10,024 nucleotides of DNA, taken from the NCBI GenBank assembly GCA_003551945.1, contig PUNZ01000107.1:1-10024 (forward strand), written 5' to 3'. The notes under the pieces are model-generated. The model was not told the DNA's origin. It made no database searches and worked only from the letters and a program-made list of their open reading frames with translations. Below, one piece after another: positions 6,115 to 10,024 of this stretch. The stretch's first letter is position 1. The number at the start of each line of letters is the position of its first letter. Made by a program: the position numbers and the translations under genes. This stretch comes from Halovenus sp. Its GTDB lineage: Archaea > Halobacteriota > Halobacteria > Halobacteriales > Haloarculaceae.

Positions 6115-6467
6115 TACTGCTCACCTCCTTCGCTCTCGACCACTTCGACGACGACGTGTGATTTCGTCTTCGAAAGCGGTCGTGTCTCGGCGATCTTTAC
6201 CGTGTCGCCGACTGATAGCGGTTCGAGCACGCCAGGCACGTGGGCTGGAATGCGCGAACGTCGTTTCATCATCCGGTCGTACTTTGGAATGGTCACGTCG
6301 TATTCTCGCTGAACAACGACGGTCTTGTCCATTTCCGTGGAGACAACCTCGCCCTCGATAATCTGCCCGCGTACGGACAGCTCACCGTAGAACGGGCACG
6401 TCTCGTAGTCGTACTCGTCCGGATTTTCCGGTTCTGGTGGGGTCTCTACATCTAGTCCTATCGCCAT
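6114..6467 (-). CDS. rps17: 30S ribosomal protein uS17
   Basis: uS17 is a 117-residue OB-fold protein that binds 16S rRNA early in 30S body assembly. The N-terminal extension MAIGLDVETPPEPENPDEYD and CPFYGELSVRGQIIEG (24-39) are typical of archaeal members. The core has the signature STEMDKTVVVQREYD (43-57), the loop PKYDRMMKRRSRIPAHVPG (61-79) and GDTVKIAETRPLSKTKSHVV (87-106). The tail ends ESEGGEQ. The ATG lies inside the end of rnp1, giving a 10-nt overlap. It is supported by AGGTGA 6 nt upstream and by the conserved N-terminus, so I prefer it over any later start. The stop shares one base with the uL14 start. Confidence 0.97.
   Translation of the reverse strand: MAIGLDVETPPEPENPDEYDYETCPFYGELSVRGQIIEGEVVSTEMDKTVVVQREYDVTIPKYDRMMKRRSRIPAHVPGVLEPLSVGDTVKIAETRPLSKTKSHVVVEVVESEGGEQ
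6121..6130 (-). promoter_or_regulatory. Shine-Dalgarno site for uL14
   Basis: The sequence AAGGAGGTGA lies in the last codons of uS17, 6 nt before the uL14 ATG. It is the longest match in the window to the usual archaeal 16S rRNA 3' end (complement of CACCUCC). It shows that strong coupling (TAATG) and a strong ribosome binding site occur together at this junction. Confidence 0.85.
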
Positions 6468-6745
6468 ATCGAATCACCTGTCTGTTCCGTTCGACGAGCT
6501 GGGCGGCCGATAAGCGTCTCACCGGCCGTCTGGACGCACTCTCCCGATGGCAGTGACCATTCGAATGTGGCACTCTCTTTCGGGATGTGTGCAACTCGTC
6601 CATCAGTCTCGATTCCCAGGGTTCGAGTCGTCTCCGTGACGACTGAACCGGACAGCCCAATGCTGTCTGGGTTCGAAGCCGCAACGACTTCGACGTCAAG
6701 ACCGACGAGTTCATGTCGCGTTACTGTCTCCGCGGTGAGTGCCAT
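6458..6745 (-). CDS. rnp1: Ribonuclease P protein component 1 (Rnp1, Rpp29/Pop4 family)
   Basis: Rnp1 is a 95-residue protein subunit of archaeal RNase P, the ribonucleoprotein that removes 5' leaders from precursor tRNAs. With Rpp21 it binds the specificity domain of the RNA. The sequence fits the Sm-like beta barrel of the Rpp29 family: RHELVGLDVEVVAASNPDSI (10-29), GLSGSVVTETTRTLGIETDG (30-49), then VAHIPKESATFEW (51-63) and a final strand GETLIGRPARRT (75-86). The position between uL29 and uS17 is the standard archaeal location. The start is supported by a strong GGGAGGTG and TAATG coupling. The last codons overlap the uS17 start by 10 nt, an unusual length in this operon. The family call rests on motif memory plus position. 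Confidence 0.93.
   Translation of the reverse strand: MALTAETVTRHELVGLDVEVVAASNPDSIGLSGSVVTETTRTLGIETDGRVAHIPKESATFEWSLPSGECVQTAGETLIGRPARRTEQTGDSIWR
6474..6479 (-). promoter_or_regulatory. Shine-Dalgarno site for uS17 inside the end of rnp1
   Basis: AGGTGA lies 6 nt before the uS17 ATG, within the rnp1 codons for T-G-D. It decides the uS17 start in favour of the ATG that overlaps rnp1 by 10 nt. The conserved uS17 N-terminus MAIGLDVETPPEPENP agrees with this choice. Confidence 0.8.
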
Positions 6746-6987
6746 TACTCGGCACCTCCCTGCCGCTCTGCAACGGAGTCCGCATCGAAATCGCCTTCCT
6801 CTCGCTGAATCGTTTTGATTCGGGCGATTGCTTTCTGGAGCTCTTTGATTTCCGAGGGATTTTCCGGCATTCCACCGGCTGCTTTGACCGACTGAGCGTT
6901 CATGAGCTCCGTCTGGAGCTGTTCGAGTTCCGCTTCTCGCTCCGCCGGCGTCATGTCACGAACCTCGATTGGGTGAAGAATCGTCAT
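6745..6987 (-). CDS. rpl29: 50S ribosomal protein uL29
   Basis: uL29 is an 80-residue helical hairpin protein next to uL23 at the peptide exit, forming part of the docking platform for nascent-chain factors. The sequence has the family pattern: an N-terminal EVRDMTPAEREAELEQLQTE helix (8-27), the turn AAGGMPENPSEIKELQKA (36-53), and the second helix AIARIKTIQREEG (53-65). A short acidic C-terminal extension ends ERQGGAE, making it a little longer than the roughly 70 residues I remember for Haloarcula. The start is set by the ATGA overlap with uS3 and by the preceding GAGGGTGA. The stop and the rnp1 start share one base (TAATG). Confidence 0.95.
   Translation of the reverse strand: MTILHPIEVRDMTPAEREAELEQLQTELMNAQSVKAAGGMPENPSEIKELQKAIARIKTIQREEGDFDADSVAERQGGAE
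6753..6759 (-). promoter_or_regulatory. Shine-Dalgarno site for rnp1
   Basis: GGAGGTG lies at the end of the uL29 gene, 7 nt before the rnp1 ATG. It supports the TAATG start of the 95-residue Rnp1 and independent ribosome recruitment to this non-ribosomal-protein gene. Confidence 0.8.
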
Positions 6988-7919
6988 TGTTCATCACCCT
7001 CCTCTTCTGTATCTTCGTCTGCCGCTTCGGCTTCGGCATCCATCTCGTCCATCAACTCTTCGGCTTCCTGCTCTGTCTCCTCGTCAAGTTCCTCTTCGAC
7101 GGCTGCATCGAGGTCATCAAGGTCCTCCTCAATGTCTTCGTCATCCTCGGAGACAACTTCCTCTTCAGGAATCTCCTCTTCGATGACTTCCTCATCGACC
7201 GCTTCAGCGTCTTCTGCTGGTTCGGCCTCATCAGCCGGTTCGTCGGCTTCTGGCTCGTCTACGTCGCCTTCAGCGAGCAGATCTTCGACGCCATCATCTT
7301 CACCAACGTAATCCTCAACTTCGATATCCTCGTAAATCTGGAAGTCGTCGGGGAGTTCGGCATCCGGCGGGATGATTTTAACCTGCACACCGATGGTGCC
7401 CAGCTTCATCACTGCCGTTCCAATCCCGTGGTCAACGATTTCCTCGGCTGGTTCCCCGTTGTGTTTGATGTAGCCACGGTTGAACTTCTCCACGCGTGAG
7501 CGTGCACCAGTGACTTTTCCTGAGAGGACGATTTCAGCGCCAAGTGCGCCAGCGTCCATGATACGGTCGATGGTTGTGTGGCCGGCTTTCCGGAAGTACC
7601 AGCCGCGTTCGAGTGCGTTGGCAAGCCGGTCCGCAACAATCCGGGCGTTCAGGTCCGGTTGTTCGACCTCCTGGACATCAACCTGCGGGTCATCAAGTCC
7701 GAAATCGGACTCGAGTGCGGTGGTGATTTTTCGGATATTTTTCCCACCTTTTCCGATGACCATCCCTGGTTTTTCCGCTTTGAGCACGATCTGCGTACCC
7801 ATTGGCGTCTTCGCGATTTCCATACCGCCGTAGCCAGCTCGACCAAGCTCTTCCTGGAAGAACTCATCAATCTGGGTACGCTGGATACCGTTTTCGATGA
7901 ACTGAAGTTCATCTGCCAT
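6984..7919 (-). CDS. rps3: 30S ribosomal protein uS3 with long acidic C-terminal tail
   Basis: uS3 (311 residues) sits in the 30S head at the mRNA entry channel and takes part in mRNA unwinding and decoding. An N-terminal type II KH domain covers about residues 17-95, with the motif VIGKGGKNIRKI (54-65) carrying the GxxG loop. The conserved C-terminal domain follows at 96-195 and includes NALERGWYFRKAGHTTIDR (101-119), GAEIVLSGKVTGARSRVEKF and GVQVKIIPP. Residues 201-311 form a low-complexity tail with 63 Asp/Glu by my count and no Lys or Arg. Tails of this kind are known in haloarchaeal uS3 and probably reflect salt adaptation. The start is set by TAATG coupling and a GGAGG upstream. The gene ends in an ATGA overlap with uL29. 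Confidence 0.97.
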   Translation of the reverse strand: MADELQFIENGIQRTQIDEFFQEELGRAGYGGMEIAKTPMGTQIVLKAEKPGMVIGKGGKNIRKITTALESDFGLDDPQVDVQEVEQPDLNARIVADRLANALERGWYFRKAGHTTIDRIMDAGALGAEIVLSGKVTGARSRVEKFNRGYIKHNGEPAEEIVDHGIGTAVMKLGTIGVQVKIIPPDAELPDDFQIYEDIEVEDYVGEDDGVEDLLAEGDVDEPEADEPADEAEPAEDAEAVDEEVIEEEIPEEEVVSEDDEDIEEDLDDLDAAVEEELDEETEQEAEELMDEMDAEAEAADEDTEEEGDEQ

Positions 7920-8386
7920 TATTCATCATCCTCCGTCTCTTCAAGGATAAGTTCGACATCAACTTCGATGGTGTTCCACGGACTTGCACGCCCCATTGCA
8001 CGGGGTTTGCGACCCTGTCGCTCCCCAACCTTGTGGGGGGCGGCGTGGATGATTTCCATCGACTCTGCGTCGAATCCCTGATGGTCTGCGTTGCCGATTG
8101 CGTTTTCGAGCAAGTCGAGAAAGGCAGTTGCTGCCTTCTCTGGGTAGCGACCGGCATCCCAGCCATCGATATTTTTCTTGTGACCAACGCCTGAGTTGTG
8201 CTGGCGGAAGGGAACGACTTCTTCCTGTTCGACAACGCCTTCGAGATATTCGACGGCATCACCGGCCTGCATCCCTTTGATTTCTCGGGCGATGGCTTTG
8301 CTGTGCTTCAGACTTATCTGACGGTCCCGGAGCATCGCTTTCGCGGTCGTGTCCGGGTCAACGTCGACTGAGTAGCTGATTCCCAT
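7919..8386 (-). CDS. rpl22: 50S ribosomal protein uL22
   Basis: uL22 is a 155-residue large-subunit protein that touches all six 23S rRNA domains and sends a beta hairpin into the exit tunnel constriction opposite uL4. The sequence starts MGISYSVDVDPDTTAKAMLR, as in other haloarchaea. It has the central LKHSKAIAREIKGM helix (26-39), the archaeal insert RQHNSGVGHKKNIDGWDAGR (61-80) and AFLDLLENAIGNADHQGF (88-105). The tunnel hairpin is GRKPRAMGRASPWNT (125-139). The start was chosen by the conserved N-terminus. No Shine-Dalgarno motif is visible upstream, although the ATG lies only 3 nt past the uS19 stop. The stop shares one base with the uS3 start (TAATG). Confidence 0.97.
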   Translation of the reverse strand: MGISYSVDVDPDTTAKAMLRDRQISLKHSKAIAREIKGMQAGDAVEYLEGVVEQEEVVPFRQHNSGVGHKKNIDGWDAGRYPEKAATAFLDLLENAIGNADHQGFDAESMEIIHAAPHKVGERQGRKPRAMGRASPWNTIEVDVELILEETEDDE

Positions 8387-8389
8387 GGG

Positions 8390-8812
8390 TTATTTGAGTG
8401 GCACGAACTTTGAGGAGCGAGTTGCTCCGATGCCGGCCTGTCCGTGCGTGACCGACGTGCGCGTCAGTTGGAATTCACCGAGGTAATGGCCGAGCATCTC
8501 CGGCTCGACTTTTACCCGTTCGAACTCCTGCCCGTTGTGGACTGCGAACGTGATTCCGACCATCTCCGGTACAATTGGCATGTCTCGGAGGTGTGTCCGA
8601 ATCGGGTTGTTCGCCGTCTCCTCCTCTTCTGCCTCACGGGCAGATTCGAGAAGTTCCTGTTTCTGGACGGACAGACCGCGCGTGATACTTCGCCGCTGTC
8701 GAGCGGGGAGCAGTTCCGCAACTTCCTCAAGGCTCATCTCCTGCAACTCATCGAGCGTGTGACCACGGTAGGTAAATTCGCCTTCGTGACCAATCTGGTA
8801 ATCCGTACTCAT
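8390..8812 (-). CDS. rps19: 30S ribosomal protein uS19
   Basis: uS19 is a 140-residue protein of the 30S head that contacts tRNA in the A site region and forms an intersubunit bridge. The N-terminal part (residues 1-75) is the archaeal/eukaryotic form, with YRGHTLDELQEMSLEEVAEL and ARQRRSITRGLS. The conserved globular part has IRTHLRDMPIVPEMVG (71-86), the signature MLGHYLGEFQLTR (106-118), and a C-terminal tail GIGATRSSKFVPLK that reaches toward the decoding site. The length fits haloarchaeal members. The start is set by the ATGA overlap with uL2 and the GGTGGTGA sequence just upstream. A 3-nt gap separates it from uL22. Confidence 0.97.
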   Translation of the reverse strand: MSTDYQIGHEGEFTYRGHTLDELQEMSLEEVAELLPARQRRSITRGLSVQKQELLESAREAEEEETANNPIRTHLRDMPIVPEMVGITFAVHNGQEFERVKVEPEMLGHYLGEFQLTRTSVTHGQAGIGATRSSKFVPLK

Positions 8813-9531
8813 TTTTCACCACCTCGCCCGGTTCGCCGCGAGGAAATGTCCCCGACCTTGCGCCCCGGCGGGGCATGTCGTGATACGCTTTTCGGTCGGC
8901 CAGGGTGTTGGCGGCCACCGCCACCGAATGGGTGGTCGACGGCGTTCATTGCAACACCGCGAACGCGTGGCCAGACCATACCGCGTGCTTTTACTTTGTG
9001 GTATTTCTTACCGGCTTTGACAACCGGTTTCTCCGTCCGACCGCCACCGGCAACGACGCCAATGGTAGCCCGACACTGTGGTGAGAGGCGTTTCATCTCG
9101 CCACTTGGCAACTGAACGACTGCCACGTTGCGCTCGTGTGCGAGCAACGTTGCACTCACTCCGGACGAGCGTGCAAATTTTCCACCGTCACCAGGGTTCG
9201 CTTCGACGTTACAGACCGGAACACCTTCCGGAATCTCGGCCAGCGGGAGCGTATTCCCTGCTTCGATAGCTGCCGAAACGCCGACCTGAATCTCGTCACC
9301 GACCGTAATTCCTTCCGGGGCAAGGACGAGTCGTTGGTCGCCATCATCGAACTCGACGGCCGCAACGGGAGCGCTGCGTGCCGGGTCGTGTTCGATGTCG
9401 ACGACTTCGCCAGCGATAACGTCGCCTTCTTCGACGGTTCGGTGTGAGAGGTTTGCCTTATATCGGTGTGATGGTGCTCGGAACGTTGGAGTACCGCGAC
9501 CGCGTCGTTGTCCACGAATGCGTCGTCCCAT
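8809..9531 (-). CDS. rpl2: 50S ribosomal protein uL2
   Basis: uL2 is a 240-residue core protein of the large subunit that binds 23S rRNA near the peptidyl transferase centre and is needed for subunit association. It starts MGRRIRGQRRGRGTPTFRAP, the usual archaeal N-terminus. An OB-like domain covers about residues 35-90. An SH3-like translation-protein domain follows, with NPGDGGKFARSSGVSA at 112-127. The C-terminal signature AMNAVDHPFGGGGRQHPGRP lies near 194-213; His200 corresponds to the conserved histidine (E. coli His229) studied for its role in peptide bond formation. The length is normal for archaea. A partial Shine-Dalgarno GGGGTG lies 8 nt before the ATG. The gene ends in an ATGA overlap with uS19. 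Confidence 0.98.
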   Translation of the reverse strand: MGRRIRGQRRGRGTPTFRAPSHRYKANLSHRTVEEGDVIAGEVVDIEHDPARSAPVAAVEFDDGDQRLVLAPEGITVGDEIQVGVSAAIEAGNTLPLAEIPEGVPVCNVEANPGDGGKFARSSGVSATLLAHERNVAVVQLPSGEMKRLSPQCRATIGVVAGGGRTEKPVVKAGKKYHKVKARGMVWPRVRGVAMNAVDHPFGGGGRQHPGRPKSVSRHAPPGRKVGDISSRRTGRGGEK

Positions 9532-9533
9532 CG

Positions 9534-9788
9534 TTAGAACACCCCGATTCTGGAGGCAATCTCCTGTGCGTCATGGTCATCTGAAAGCTGTACCTCCGCT
9601 TTCGTCTCCCCTTTCGTGGTAAGCATCGTGTTAATCCCGACAACGTCGACGTCGAATTGCTCTTCGACCTCAGCGACAATCTCTTCTTTCCGTGCTTCGG
9701 GATGGCAGATGAATACCATCTTGTTCTCGAAATCCATCTTGTCGACGGATTTCTCGGTAACGTGGGGGTATTTCAGTGCGGTTGTCAT
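9534..9788 (-). CDS. rpl23: 50S ribosomal protein uL23
   Basis: uL23 is an 84-residue large-subunit protein at the polypeptide tunnel exit, where in other organisms it docks the signal recognition particle and nascent-chain factors. The sequence opens with MTTALKYPHVTEKSVDKMDF, whose P-x-VTEKS segment is the family hallmark. It continues with the compact ferredoxin-like fold (FICHPEARKEEIVAEVEEQF, residues 27-45) and NTMLTTKGETKAEVQL, and ends IGVF. The length is normal for archaea, which lack the long eukaryotic N-terminal extension. The ATG is set by the ATGA overlap with the uL4 stop and by an upstream GGAGG. The gap to uL2 is 2 nt. The protein is acidic for a ribosomal protein, which fits a salt-in halophile. 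Confidence 0.97.
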   Translation of the reverse strand: MTTALKYPHVTEKSVDKMDFENKMVFICHPEARKEEIVAEVEEQFDVDVVGINTMLTTKGETKAEVQLSDDHDAQEIASRIGVF

Positions 9789-10024
9789 CGGTTTGCAACC
9801 TCCGCAAGTGCTGATTCAGTCCAGACCGTGAGCCGTCCTGGGTGTGCACCGGGAGCAAGGTCCTCTGCGTTGACCTCTTGAGCCGTGGTTACGTCTGCAC
9901 CCGCAAGGTTGCGGGCTGCACGTGAAGGCTCCTCGCTGGTCACGAAGAGGATAGATTTTGGGCTCCGGTATTTCCGACCTCGGGTCGTCCCGCGGCCAGC
10001 ACGAACAGAGCGGTTGTCCGCTCG
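9785..10024 (-). CDS. rpl4: 50S ribosomal protein uL4 (L4/L1e), C-terminal part; 5' end beyond the window
   Basis: This is the C-terminal 79 residues of uL4, read from the right edge of the window to a TGA stop. uL4 is a large-subunit protein whose extended loop lines the peptide exit tunnel, and whose globular part binds 23S rRNA. The visible part begins RADNRSVRAGRGTTRGRKYR, the basic Gly/Arg-rich segment typical of archaeal/eukaryotic uL4. It continues with SPKSILFVTSEEPSRAARN and ends TESALAEVANR. The start and most of the gene lie outside the window, so total length cannot be judged. The stop overlaps the start of the uL23 gene in an ATGA, and the sequence GGAGGTT in its last codons can serve as the Shine-Dalgarno site for uL23. 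The order uL4-uL23-uL2 is the universal S10 order and supports the call. Confidence 0.95.
   Translation of the reverse strand, partial: RADNRSVRAGRGTTRGRKYRSPKSILFVTSEEPSRAARNLAGADVTTAQEVNAEDLAPGAHPGRLTVWTESALAEVANR

Noticed and set aside
6746..6990. Possible aIF1 (SUI1) gene between uL29 and rnp1, as in some archaeal operons
   Set aside because: uL29 and rnp1 share a base at TAATG, so there is no room for another gene here.
6739..7499. Ser-rich and Phe/Val-rich plus-strand open frames opposite the uS3 acidic tail
   Set aside because: Runs of GAA/GAG/GAC codons on the minus strand read as TTC/CTC/GTC or TCN-type codons on the other, giving artificial Ser- or Phe-rich frames. They are not evidence for a gene.
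8444..9115. Open frame of 223 codons on the plus strand, antisense to uS19 and uL2
   Set aside because: It spans the uS19/uL2 junction in antisense. Both sense genes are certain, so this is a shadow frame.
1..10024. Internal promoters, terminators, tRNA genes, CRISPR repeats, insertion sequences
   Set aside because: Gaps between genes are at most 3 nt. I saw no repeat arrays, inverted-repeat ends or tRNA-like elements, and TATA-like patches inside coding sequence cannot be supported by eye.

Overview
The window is an uninterrupted stretch of an archaeal S10-spc type ribosomal protein operon. All 21 genes lie on the minus strand, so transcription runs from the right edge to the left edge. The domain is archaeal because the set includes eS4, eL32, eL19 and the RNase P protein Rnp1 (Rpp29/Pop4), which bacteria lack, in the archaeal order. 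The lineage is most likely the extremely halophilic class Halobacteria. The proteins are rich in Asp and Glu, uS3 ends in a tail of about 110 residues without Lys or Arg, eL32 carries an N-terminal helix-hairpin-helix extension, and the sequences resemble the Haloarcula ribosomal proteins as I remember them. G+C looks moderate by eye (around the mid-50s percent), which is low for haloarchaea. I cannot name the genus.

Gene order in the direction of transcription: uL4 (C-terminal part, cut by the right edge), uL23, uL2, uS19, uL22, uS3, uL29, Rnp1, uS17, uL14, uL24, eS4, uL5, uS14, uS8, uL6, eL32, eL19, uL18, uS5, uL30 (N-terminal 125 residues, cut by the left edge). Spacing is extremely tight. 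Of 20 junctions, 11 are 4-nt ATGA overlaps, 4 are TAATG, 1 is TGATG, 1 is a 10-nt overlap (rnp1/rps17), and only 3 have gaps, of 2-3 nt. There is therefore no intergenic stretch, internal promoter or terminator to report, and no RNA gene or mobile element was seen. Most start codons have a Shine-Dalgarno match inside the end of the preceding gene. Those of uL22, uL24, uS8 and uL6 do not.

The genes work together as ribosome parts. 30S proteins are uS19, uS3, uS17, eS4, uS14, uS8 and uS5. 50S proteins are uL4, uL23, uL2, uL22, uL29, uL14, uL24, uL5, uL6, eL32, eL19, uL18 and uL30. One tRNA-processing subunit (Rnp1) sits in the middle. uL4 and uL22 line the exit tunnel, uL23/uL29/uL24/eL19 belong to its exit region, uL5/uL18 hold 5S rRNA, and uL2 sits near the peptidyl transferase centre.

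This is a conserved housekeeping region and I found no new biological system. The one real oddity is eL32: at 330 residues it carries two tandem helix-hairpin-helix modules, where I remember one in Haloarcula. Smaller points are the coupling architecture, the four starts without Shine-Dalgarno, the rnp1/rps17 overlap and the uS3 acidic tail.
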